A stretch of 64,000 nucleotides of DNA. Source: Acidobacteriota bacterium (GTDB taxonomy: Bacteria; Acidobacteriota; UBA6911). Every line of letters starts with the position of its first letter. Within the stretch, counting starts at the first letter, position 1. The DNA lies in assembly GCA_031271905.1 (NCBI GenBank), contig JAISUT010000048.1, positions 22,933 through 86,932 of the forward strand, given 5' to 3'. The position numbers and the translations under genes were made by a program. Under the pieces are notes generated by a model that saw only the letters and a program-made list of their open reading frames with translations, made no database searches and was not told where the DNA came from. Positions 1 through 7,657 of this stretch are shown one piece after another.

Positions 1-1847
1 GGTTGCTGGGCAAGCTGCCGCCGGAGTTCACCGCCAGGGCGCGCCAGCTCGACGGCAAGAAGTGGGCGGTCGCCGACCAGGCGACTTCCGACGCCGTCGT
101 CGCGGGGTTGCGGGGCGAGCGTTTCGTCATCGAGAGCATCCGGCGGCGGGAGAAGAAGAAGTTCCCGGTGCCGCCCTTCATCACCAGCAAGCTCCAGCAG
201 GACGCCGCGCGGCGGCTCAACTACACGGTCAAGCGGACGATGGCGCTGGCGCAGCGCCTCTACGAAGGCATCGACATCGGCCCGGAAGGCTCGGTGGGGC
301 TCATCACCTACATGCGCACCGACTCCACCCGCGTCTCGGAGACCGCCTTGGGGGAGGTGCGCGAGCTCATCCGCACCCAGTACGGCGAGGACTACCTGCC
401 CAAGCACCCGATTTATTACAAGGCGGGCAAGGCGGCGCAGGAGGCGCACGAGGCGATACGCCCGACATCGGTGGCGCGCACGCCCGAGAGCCTGAAAAAC
501 GTGCTGGAGCCCGAGCTCTGGAAGCTTTACGCCCTCATCTGGACGCGCTTCGTCGCCTCGCAGATGAACCCGGCGGTCTTCGACCAGACGGAGGTCAACA
601 TCAAGGCGGGGCGCGTCGATTTCCGCGCCACCGGCTCCATCATGAAGTTCGTCGGCTTCCTCGCCGTGTACCAGGAGTCGAAGGCGGGGAGGGACGACGG
701 CGCGCCGGACGAGAAGGGTGGCGCCAAGGACGCGGACGAGGAGACGGCGCTGCCGGAGCTCCACGAAGGCGAGGAGCTGGCGCTCCAGGCGCTCGCCCCC
801 GCGCAACACTTCACCCAGCCGCCGCCGCGCTACAACGAGGCCGCGCTGGTCAAGGCGCTGGAGTCGCGCGGCATCGGCAGGCCCAGCACCTACGCCTCCA
901 TCCTGAGCACCATCCAGAACCGCGAGTACGTGGACAAGCGCGAGGGCAAGTTCTATCCGACCGCGACGGGCGAAGCGGTGCTCGAATGGCTGGTCAAGAA
1001 CTTCAAGGAGCTGTTCGACTACGAATACACCGCCCGCATGGAGGACGACCTCGACCGCATCGAGTCGGGCAGGGAGGCGCGGGGGAAGGCGCTCGGGACG
1101 TTTTACACCGGCTTCGCCGGCGATCTGGACAAGGCACAGGGCGCCCCGGGGCTCAAAGACGAGGTGGAGGAGACCGACGAGGTCTGCGAAAAGTGCGGCG
1201 GGAAGATGGTCATCAAGTGGGGCCGCTTCGGCAAGTTCATGGCGTGCGCGAACTATCCCGAATGCAAGAACACGCGGGAGATCGGGACGTCCGGCGCGGA
1301 CGGGGAGGGCGCGGGCGCGCCGGAGATCGAGGAGATCGCGTGCGAGAAGTGCGGCAAGCCGATGGTCCTCAAGCGCGGGCGCTTCGGCGAGTTCATGGCG
1401 TGCTCCGGCTACCCGGAATGCAAGAACACCAAGAAGATCGTCAAGTCGGCCGAGAGCGTCACCGTCAAGCAGGACATCCCATTGGAGGAGGCCTGCCCCG
1501 CCTGCGGCAAGAACCTCGTCATCAAGCACGGGCGCTTCGGCGAGTTCACCGCCTGCTCGAACTACCCCGACTGCAAGTACATCAAGCATAAGGGCACCGA
1601 CGTGCGCTGCCCGAAGGAAGGCTGCACGGGGGAGATCGTGGAGCGCAAGTCGCGCCGGGGGAAGGTGTTCTACGGCTGCTCGAACTACCCCGACTGCGAC
1701 TTCGTGCTGTGGAACCTGCCCGTCCCCGAGCCTTGCCCGCTGTGCGGCGCGAAGTTCACCATCCAGAAGACCACCAAGCGCGACGGCACGGTGCGCTATT
1801 GCAACAACGAGGACTGCGACTTCAAAGAGTCCGTGGACCAACCATAG
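1..1847 (+). CDS. topA: DNA topoisomerase I, C-terminal part (5' end outside window)
   Basis: Type IA topoisomerase that relaxes negative supercoils through a transient 5'-phosphotyrosine bond. The reading frame is already open at base 3, so the N-terminal Toprim domain lies upstream of the window. The catalytic tyrosine is in the motif ITYMRTDS (tyrosine codon at 309-311). The RGIGRPSTYASI motif, typical of the family, lies near 870-905. The C-terminus carries a series of Cys4 zinc ribbons (CEKCGGK, CEKCGKP, CPACGKN, CPKEGCTG and CPLCGAK starts), five in all, which bind DNA and help strand passage. ruvX follows after 7 bp and mltG follows that, so the three are probably co-transcribed. The apparent TTG start at base 3 is an artefact of the window edge. 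Confidence 0.97.
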   Translation, partial: LLGKLPPEFTARARQLDGKKWAVADQATSDAVVAGLRGERFVIESIRRREKKKFPVPPFITSKLQQDAARRLNYTVKRTMALAQRLYEGIDIGPEGSVGLITYMRTDSTRVSETALGEVRELIRTQYGEDYLPKHPIYYKAGKAAQEAHEAIRPTSVARTPESLKNVLEPELWKLYALIWTRFVASQMNPAVFDQTEVNIKAGRVDFRATGSIMKFVGFLAVYQESKAGRDDGAPDEKGGAKDADEETALPELHEGEELALQALAPAQHFTQPPPRYNEAALVKALESRGIGRPSTYASILSTIQNREYVDKREGKFYPTATGEAVLEWLVKNFKELFDYEYTARMEDDLDRIESGREARGKALGTFYTGFAGDLDKAQGAPGLKDEVEETDEVCEKCGGKMVIKWGRFGKFMACANYPECKNTREIGTSGADGEGAGAPEIEEIACEKCGKPMVLKRGRFGEFMACSGYPECKNTKKIVKSAESVTVKQDIPLEEACPACGKNLVIKHGRFGEFTACSNYPDCKYIKHKGTDVRCPKEGCTGEIVERKSRRGKVFYGCSNYPDCDFVLWNLPVPEPCPLCGAKFTIQKTTKRDGTVRYCNNEDCDFKESVDQP

Positions 1848-1854
1848 GCTCGAC

Positions 1855-2283
1855 ATGCAGGGGCGCATCCTCGCGGTGGATTACGGGAAGGCGAACATCG
1901 GGTTGGCGCACAGCGACCCGTTGCGCCTGACCGTGTCGCCGCTCCCCTCCCTGCCCAACCGCGGCAGGAAGGACTTCCTCCGGCGGATGCGGGAGCTGGC
2001 CGGGCGGTTGGAGGCCGTCGAGCTGGTGCTGGGGATGCCCTTCGGCATGGACGGCTCGCGCGGGGACGCGGCGCAGGCGATGGAGAAGGTGTCGCGCTCG
2101 CTCGCGGGCGCGCTGGGGTTGCCGGTCTCAGAGACGGACGAACGCCTCTCCACCGTCGAGGCGATGGAGATATGGCGGGAGATGTCGCCCCGGCAAAAGA
2201 AGCGCTACCGCACCGTGGACTCCTTGGCGGCGGCATTGATATTGGAGAGGCGTTTGGAAGACCATCGCACCGCTGGGGTGTAA
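1855..2283 (+). CDS. ruvX: RuvX/YqgF family putative pre-16S rRNA nuclease / Holliday junction resolvase
   Basis: 142-aa RNase H-fold protein of the YqgF family, implicated in 16S rRNA 5'-end maturation and Holliday junction resolution. The family motifs are all present: the N-terminal DYGKANIGLA strand with the first acidic residue, GMPFGMDGS in the middle, DERLST with the second acidic residue, and a C-terminal DSLAAALIL with the third. Length is normal for the family. ATG at 1855 is 7 bp after the topA stop and 13 bp before mltG, suggesting one operon. Identity is clear; which of the two proposed activities dominates cannot be told from sequence. Confidence 0.93.
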   Translation: MQGRILAVDYGKANIGLAHSDPLRLTVSPLPSLPNRGRKDFLRRMRELAGRLEAVELVLGMPFGMDGSRGDAAQAMEKVSRSLAGALGLPVSETDERLSTVEAMEIWREMSPRQKKRYRTVDSLAAALILERRLEDHRTAGV

Positions 2284-2296
2284 GACGGGGTGTAAC

Positions 2297-3313
2297 ATGG
2301 GGCGCCGACTGTTGTTGATCTGCCTGGCTCTGCTGGCCGCGCTCGCGGTCTTCGGCGGCCTGTTCCTGGTCGAGCTCCACCAGCCCTACCAGAGCGACGG
2401 CGGGGGCGAAGAGACGGAGACGTTTGTCACCATCCCGCCGGGGGCCGGGGCGCGGGACGCCGCCGAGCGGCTCCGGGCGGGCGGCGCCCTTCACACGCGG
2501 CTGCCGTTCATCCTCTGGCTCCGCTACCGCAACGCGGACCGCGCCATCAAGGCGGGCGAATACCGCTTCACCGGCGCGGACAGCCCCATCGACGTCGCCG
2601 ACAGGATCACCCGCGGCGACACCTACTACCGCGCCATCACGATCCCCGAGGGGTTGACGGCGGAGGAGACCGTCGGGCTCCTGGCGCGCAACGGCTTTGG
2701 CGACATCGAAAGGTTGCAAGAGTCGCTCACGCGCACCGAGTGGGTCCGGGACATCGCCCCGGCGGCGCGCGACCTCGAAGGCTTCCTCTTCCCGCAGACC
2801 TACCGCTTCGGGCACTTGGACGACGAGGACGAGGTCGTCCACGCCATGGTCCGGCAGTTCCGCGAGCAGATGGACGCCATAGCGGCAAGGACGCCGTTGC
2901 CGGACGGCTGGACGGTGTCGCGCGTCGTCACGCTGGCGTCGCTGATCGAAAAGGAGGCGAAGGCGTCCGAGGAGCGGGCGTTGGTCTCCTCCGTGCTGGT
3001 CAACCGCCTCGACCGCAACATCGCCCTCGGCTGCGACGCCACCATCATCTACGCCATGAAGCTGGCGGGCACCTGGGACGGCAACATCCGCAAGTCGGAC
3101 TTGCAGATGCCCTCGTCGTACAACTCGTACATCCACCGCGGCCTGCCGCCGGGGCCGATCTGCAACCCGGGCGCGGCGTCGATCGAGGCGGCGCTCGCCC
3201 CCGCCCGCACCGACTACCTCTACTACGTCTCCAAGAACGACGGCACGCACCAGTTCTCGCGCACCCTCGGCGAGCACAACGCGGCGGTCAACCGCTACCA
3301 ACGCCGCCGCTGA
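2297..3313 (+). CDS. mltG: Endolytic murein transglycosylase MltG
   Basis: 338-aa inner-membrane lytic transglycosylase that cuts nascent glycan strands during peptidoglycan synthesis. It has one N-terminal membrane helix (about residues 5-25), a LysM-like subdomain, and the YceG catalytic core. Core motifs are EGFLFPQTYRF, the SLIEKEA motif with the catalytic glutamate at residue 218, SVLVNRLD, SSYNSYIHRGLPPGPICNPG, and the ending VSKNDGTHQFSRTLGEHN. Glutamate 218 has the same number as in the E. coli enzyme. It is the last gene of the topA-ruvX-mltG run and converges on the ABC ATPase gene 60 bp downstream. Confidence 0.95.
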   Translation: MGRRLLLICLALLAALAVFGGLFLVELHQPYQSDGGGEETETFVTIPPGAGARDAAERLRAGGALHTRLPFILWLRYRNADRAIKAGEYRFTGADSPIDVADRITRGDTYYRAITIPEGLTAEETVGLLARNGFGDIERLQESLTRTEWVRDIAPAARDLEGFLFPQTYRFGHLDDEDEVVHAMVRQFREQMDAIAARTPLPDGWTVSRVVTLASLIEKEAKASEERALVSSVLVNRLDRNIALGCDATIIYAMKLAGTWDGNIRKSDLQMPSSYNSYIHRGLPPGPICNPGAASIEAALAPARTDYLYYVSKNDGTHQFSRTLGEHNAAVNRYQRRR

Positions 3314-3373
3314 CCCCGCCGGCGGCAGTCACGCGCCTTCCACTTAAAACGGCCGGAAAGCGCCAGGTCGGGC

Positions 3374-4144
3374 TCACTGCGCGTAGCAGACGCGCCGCCC
3401 GTCCACATGCACGGTTTTCACGGGGACGCCGTAAAGCGAGGTGAGCAGCTCGTCGGTGAGGACGGCCTCGGCCGCGCCGACGACCACCGCCTTGTCGCGG
3501 GTGAACACGGCGACCTCGCCCCCCAGGAACAGCGGGTGGTCGGGGACGTGCGTCGTGAGGACGACCGCGTAGCCTTCTTCCGCCAGCGACCGGATCAGGC
3601 GGATCGCCCGCATCTGGTTGCCGTAGTCCAGGTGCGCCGTCGGCTCGTCCAGCAGGAGTATCTTCGGCTCCTGGGCGATGGCGCGGGCGATGGTGGCCAG
3701 TTGCCGCTCGCCGCCGCTGATCTCGGTGTAGGGCTTGTCCATGATGTGCGCCACGCCCAGGCGCGCCAGCGCGTCCTCGGCGACGGCGTAGTCCCCGGCG
3801 CGGGGCGAGCCGAACGCGCCGATGTACGGCGTCCTGCCCATGACCACGTACTCGCGCACCGGGTAGGCGTAGGCAGGGTTGTGCGTCTGCGGCACGTAGC
3901 CGATGAAGGTCGCCACCTCCCGGAACGACATCTCCGCGCTGTCCCTGCCGCCGAGGTAGACCGCGCCCGCCTTCGGGCGGGCCAGCCCCGCGATGCAGTT
4001 CAGCAGCGTGCTCTTGCCCGCGCCGTTGGCCCCCAGGATGGTGAGGACGCCGCCCGCCCGCAGCTCGAAGCCCACCCCGCTGAATATCGTCGGGCCCTTG
4101 AAATAGTTGAAGCCGAGGTCGGCGACTTTCAGCACGGCGTTCAC
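3374..4144 (-). CDS. FecE-type ABC transporter ATPase (iron/siderophore/corrinoid class)
   Basis: 256-aa ATP-binding subunit that powers import through the FecCD permease encoded just upstream. Walker A is GANGAGKS, followed by the Q-loop (YVPQTHNP), signature ISGGERQ, Walker B ILLLDEPT and the switch histidine in LTTHVPDH. The GTG start at 4144 overlaps the permease stop by 4 bp (GTGA) and sits behind a GGAGGAG ribosome site. An open frame runs on upstream to 5164 but only as the out-of-frame shadow of the permease. Last gene of the minus-strand operon methyltransferase, binding protein, permease, ATPase. The substrate class is a metal chelate or corrinoid; the exact ligand is not visible. 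Confidence 0.92.
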   Translation of the reverse strand: MNAVLKVADLGFNYFKGPTIFSGVGFELRAGGVLTILGANGAGKSTLLNCIAGLARPKAGAVYLGGRDSAEMSFREVATFIGYVPQTHNPAYAYPVREYVVMGRTPYIGAFGSPRAGDYAVAEDALARLGVAHIMDKPYTEISGGERQLATIARAIAQEPKILLLDEPTAHLDYGNQMRAIRLIRSLAEEGYAVVLTTHVPDHPLFLGGEVAVFTRDKAVVVGAAEAVLTDELLTSLYGVPVKTVHVDGRRVCYAQ

Positions 4145-5205
4145 CACAGGCTCCTCCGCTGCTTCAGGAGGATGAAGAAGAAGAACGGCGTGCCGATGAT
4201 GCCGGTCAGGACGCTGATGGGGATGTCGGTGGCGGCCAGGGTCCTCGCCAAGATGTCGATGACCATCATGAAGATGCCGCCGGTGAAGGTCGCCAGCGGC
4301 AGCATCCTCTTGTTGTCCGGGCCGACGATCATGCGCGAGATGTGCGGGATGACCAGCCCCACCCAGCCGATGGTGCCCGCGATGCTGACCGAGGAGGCGG
4401 TCAGGAGCGTCGAGGCGAGGATCACCGCGACGCGCATGCGCCCCACGTTCACCCCCAGGCTCTTGGCCTCGGCATCGCCGAGCGAGAGCACGTTGAGCCG
4501 GTAGCGGAACAACAGCAGCGCCGCCACGCCCAGGACGATGACCGGCCCGACCGCGCCGACCTCCCGCATCTTCACGCGCGCCAGCGAGCCCATCGTCCAA
4601 TAGGTGATGTCGGCCAAGGTGGTCGCCGGGTCGGCGACCATGCGGATGACGCTCATGACGGAGGAGGAGAGCCCGCCGACGATGATTCCCGCCAAGACCA
4701 GTATGACGATGGAGTGGTTGCGTATCAGCTTGGGGATGAGCGTCGTCAGCATCACGGCGGCGACCCCGCCCGCGAACGCCCCCAGCTCCACCCAGACGAT
4801 GTTCGCGCTGACCAGGATGGCGAGCGCCGCCCCCACGGTCGCCCCCGACGATACGCCCAGGATGTCGGGCGAGACCATCGGGTTCTTGAACATGCTCTGG
4901 TATGCCGCGCCCGCGACGGAGAGCGCGCTCCCTATGAGCAGCGCCGCCAGCGTCCGGGGCAGGCGGATGGCGACGACGGCGATGCCTTCCGCGCTCGACC
5001 AGCTCCTCTCGACGGGGAACATGCCGAACGGGAGCGCGTCGGCGACCTCCGCGAAGACGATCTTGACCACGTTGCCGAAGGGGACGCGGTAGATCCCGAT
5101 GGAGACGGACAGCACGAAGACGGCGCAGGTGAGCACCGCCGCCCCCAGGAGGACGAGCCTCCACGCATACTCCCCGGATTGCGAACCCTTCATGTCGCGC
5201 CGCAT
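4141..5205 (-). CDS. FecCD-family ABC transporter permease
   Basis: 354-aa polytopic inner-membrane permease of the BtuC/FecCD family, expected to have about ten membrane helices and to form a homodimer. Diagnostic motifs include IRLPRTLAALLIGSALSVAGAAYQ, NPMVSPDILGVSSGA, and the coupling region GWVGLVIPHISRMIVGPD. The start at 5205 has AAGGGG five bases upstream; a second in-frame ATG is at 5193. It follows the binding-protein gene after 16 bp and overlaps the ATPase gene by 4 bp. Compare the paralogous permease at 23.9-25.1 kb. Confidence 0.93.
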   Translation of the reverse strand: MRRDMKGSQSGEYAWRLVLLGAAVLTCAVFVLSVSIGIYRVPFGNVVKIVFAEVADALPFGMFPVERSWSSAEGIAVVAIRLPRTLAALLIGSALSVAGAAYQSMFKNPMVSPDILGVSSGATVGAALAILVSANIVWVELGAFAGGVAAVMLTTLIPKLIRNHSIVILVLAGIIVGGLSSSVMSVIRMVADPATTLADITYWTMGSLARVKMREVGAVGPVIVLGVAALLLFRYRLNVLSLGDAEAKSLGVNVGRMRVAVILASTLLTASSVSIAGTIGWVGLVIPHISRMIVGPDNKRMLPLATFTGGIFMMVIDILARTLAATDIPISVLTGIIGTPFFFFILLKQRRSLW

Positions 5206-5221
5206 GGGATCCCCTTGTGGG

Positions 5222-6559
5222 TCAGCGCGCCGGACGCCGAGGGGGGGCCTGCACCGGCGGGGCGGGGGGATAGACCGTCCCGACGGACGCCGGCGGCCTG
5301 CCGTCCAAGATGGCGTCCACCTCCGCGTCCGTGACCGGATACCCCGCGAAGTCCGTGTAAAACGCCTTCGTCTCTTTACGCATGTCGATGTAATCCGGGC
5401 TTGACGGGTCGGCGAAGACTTCGGGGTGGATGTTCGCCGCCGCCCAGAGTATCTGCAAGACGCTTTCCGCGCCGAACCGCCCCCAGTCGAACAGGGCGTA
5501 GGGCATGTACTTGACGTTGTCCGGCCCCAGGTCGGCGAGGATGCCCGCCCAGGGGTTGCTGGCGCCGTCCCTGTCGGCGAGGACGGCGTCCAGCGCCGCG
5601 CGCCGCCCGCCGCCGATGAACACCTTCTGCGGCGGGTACTTCAAGACCAGCTCCATGTTCACGCCGGTCTGCCCGGCGACGTCCACGATGTCCTCCTGCC
5701 GCAACACGCGCATCAGCTCCGGCCAGTATTTGCCCCCGGCGTAGCCGGTCCACTCGTTCATGACGACGGAGCCTTGCGAGGACGGCATGGTGGAGCCGAG
5801 GCCCCCCATCCCCCCGGCGCTGTAATAGACCACGGGGCGCACGGAAGTCTTCGCCAAGCCCTTGGCGATGCGGTCGATGTTGGCTTGCAGCGCCCGCCCC
5901 CACGCCTCCGCGTTCTCCTCGACCTTGCCGCCCAGGATCTTGCCGATCACGCGGTAGGTGACTTTCATCTCCTGGTAGGTCTTGAAATTGACGTTGACGA
6001 CGGGGAGCTTCTTGCCGCGGTATTCGATGCCGCGCAGGTTGGCGATGCTCGAAGGATGCCCGATGACAAGGTCCGGCTCCAGCGCCATCAACGCCTCCGC
6101 GTTGGCCGGGCCCGCCTGCGGCCCCACCTGCGCCGTCAGGGCGGCGTAGGCGGGGAACATCGCCTCCTGCCAGGGCGTGGTCATCCCGCCCAGCTTGGCG
6201 ACGAAGAACTTCTCCGCGCCCAGCGCCAATATCCCCGACGTGTTGGCGGGCCAGAGGTTGACGATCCGCTTCACGCTCCCCTTCTTGAAGGTGAACGGCA
6301 GCCCGTCGGCGTCGTAGACGGTGGCGACGTCGCCGTCCTCCGTGTAGTAGCCGTAGCTGCCGGGGACGGACGTGTCCAGGTCCTCGCCGCCGTAGGCGAC
6401 GGCGACGCCCTGCGCCCAAGACGGCTCCTCCAGCACGACCCCGCCCGGGGCGAACGCCCCCGCCGAGTCCCCTTCGCCGCCGCCTTTGTTGCAGGCGGAC
6501 GCGAGCAGGATGGCGAGGACGGGGACCGTCAGTTTGCAAACCACGCGGCGCGTTCCCAT
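5222..6559 (-). CDS. Periplasmic metal-chelate binding lipoprotein of ABC transporter (TroA/FecB fold)
   Basis: 445-aa substrate-binding protein. It has a lipoprotein signal with lipobox LLASAC (lipidated Cys23), then a glycine-rich linker. A roughly 60-residue extra N-terminal segment precedes the family's usual first strand (VKRIVNLWPANTSGILALG). A type III binding-protein fold follows, with ALEPDLVIGHPSS and a late YKLD-like helical lobe. It ends in a proline-rich tail. It is about 80-100 residues longer than typical FecB-like proteins because of the N-terminal extension and the tail. It sits between the methyltransferase and permease genes on the minus strand. The ligand is a metal chelate by family; nothing fixes which one. 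Confidence 0.88.
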   Translation of the reverse strand: MGTRRVVCKLTVPVLAILLASACNKGGGEGDSAGAFAPGGVVLEEPSWAQGVAVAYGGEDLDTSVPGSYGYYTEDGDVATVYDADGLPFTFKKGSVKRIVNLWPANTSGILALGAEKFFVAKLGGMTTPWQEAMFPAYAALTAQVGPQAGPANAEALMALEPDLVIGHPSSIANLRGIEYRGKKLPVVNVNFKTYQEMKVTYRVIGKILGGKVEENAEAWGRALQANIDRIAKGLAKTSVRPVVYYSAGGMGGLGSTMPSSQGSVVMNEWTGYAGGKYWPELMRVLRQEDIVDVAGQTGVNMELVLKYPPQKVFIGGGRRAALDAVLADRDGASNPWAGILADLGPDNVKYMPYALFDWGRFGAESVLQILWAAANIHPEVFADPSSPDYIDMRKETKAFYTDFAGYPVTDAEVDAILDGRPPASVGTVYPPAPPVQAPPRRPAR

Positions 6560-6593
6560 GGCACAGTGCCTTTCCCTGAAAGATTGAAGAATT

Positions 6594-7448
6594 TTAGAAG
6601 AACTTCTTGTTGTCGATCATCCACCAGATGACGGCAGAGCGCGTCTCCATGAAAAACGTCACGCCGCCCGCGTCGTTCGCGCGCAGAAACGGGGCGAGGT
6701 TCTTTTTGAACACGTCCGCCTTGTCCGCGTCCACCTTGCCGAGCGTGACGATGTCCGCCTCGGCCTCTTCCCGCGAGGCGTAGGTTTTGGAGAAGCCGTC
6801 CTCCACGACGCGGACGTTGGGCTCGTACCCCAGGTCGTAGGCGATGTTGAACAGCACGTTGTAGTTGACCTTCCGGTCGATGCCGTGCTGCATGAAAGGC
6901 GGCCGGGGCTCCGCGCTCGCGTCCTTGAACACGCCCGACAGCAGGTGCGGGATCGTCGGGGCGTTGGCGAAGGTGACCACCGCCGCCATGCGCTTGGCGA
7001 AAGTCGAGAGCTTGCGCAGGTCGCCCAAGGCGACCGAGCGCGAGCAGATCACCACGTCGTGCTTCTCCACGTTCCCCCCGGCGACGGCGTCGTGGAAGTC
7101 CAGCTTCTTGGTGAGGAGGTTCCCCGCACCCGCGGCCTTGGCGTTCGCCTCGCAGTGGCGCAACACGGCGTCGGACACGTCCAGAGCCGTGACGCTTTTG
7201 ACACGCGCCGCCAGCGGCACGGAAAGGCGGCCCGGGCCGCAACCCATGTCGAGCAGCGTGTCCTCGGGCAGGAGCGGCAGGGCGTTCACCTGGTTCGGGG
7301 TGTATGCCGTCTCCATGGCCGCCATCCGGTTGTAAAAGTCGGCGAAGCGTTGCTCCCCCTCGGCGTCGGGCTTGTGGCGCGCCCCCTCCCGCATCATGGG
7401 CGGCATGGACAGTTTGTGGATGGCTTCCCAGTTGACCAACGATTCCAT
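6594..7448 (-). CDS. Class I SAM-dependent methyltransferase linked to metal-uptake operon
   Basis: 284-aa methyltransferase with a Rossmann-type SAM site: motif I LDMGCGPGRLSVPLA near residue 85, acidic motif TALDVSD, and VVICSRSVALGDL as motif IV. The C-terminus is AVIWWMIDNKKFF. A second methyltransferase in this window (25940-26731) shares both the ASRSL-type motif and the C-terminal AVxWW, and is also next to FecCD/FecE genes, so the two belong to one family. The start at 7448 is chosen because GGGGGAAG precedes it at the right distance; an ATG 12 bp upstream lacks such a site. It is the first gene of the operon and 35 bp from the binding-protein gene. The acceptor is unknown; a metallophore or corrinoid is an inference from context. 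Confidence 0.85.
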   Translation of the reverse strand: MESLVNWEAIHKLSMPPMMREGARHKPDAEGEQRFADFYNRMAAMETAYTPNQVNALPLLPEDTLLDMGCGPGRLSVPLAARVKSVTALDVSDAVLRHCEANAKAAGAGNLLTKKLDFHDAVAGGNVEKHDVVICSRSVALGDLRKLSTFAKRMAAVVTFANAPTIPHLLSGVFKDASAEPRPPFMQHGIDRKVNYNVLFNIAYDLGYEPNVRVVEDGFSKTYASREEAEADIVTLGKVDADKADVFKKNLAPFLRANDAGGVTFFMETRSAVIWWMIDNKKFF

Positions 7449-7486
7449 AGCTTCCCCCATCGGGCCGTCCGCGACGACCCTGCAAA

Positions 7487-7549
7487 GGGAGCCTCTAAAA
7501 ACCCCGGACGCTGCGCTGCGCCTTGTCTGCGAGCTTTTTAGAGGCTCCC
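7487..7549. repeat. REP-like palindromic element, short copy
   Basis: Perfect 15-bp inverted arms GGGAGCCTCTAAAAA (7487-7501) and TTTTTAGAGGCTCCC (7535-7549) flank 33 bp of GC-rich sequence. The body (GGACGCTGCGCTGCGCCTTG) resembles the reverse complement of the right half of the element at 30981-31098, so this looks like an interspersed palindromic repeat family. It lies between the TonB receptor gene and the methyltransferase gene and could also end transcription of the receptor. Confidence 0.7.
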
Positions 7550-7657
7550 AAAAGTCAGTGCCCCGGCAACCTGCCGTCAGCCGTCGGTTCGCCCCTATTT
7601 TAGCGCGACCGGCGGCCGGCGGCTGACAATTAAAACGGCTGGCGGGATCCCGGCTGG

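Noticed and set aside
4145..5164. N-terminal extension of the locus A ATPase
   Set aside because: The frame stays open but overlaps the permease gene out of frame; the true start is the GTG at 4144 with a ribosome site.
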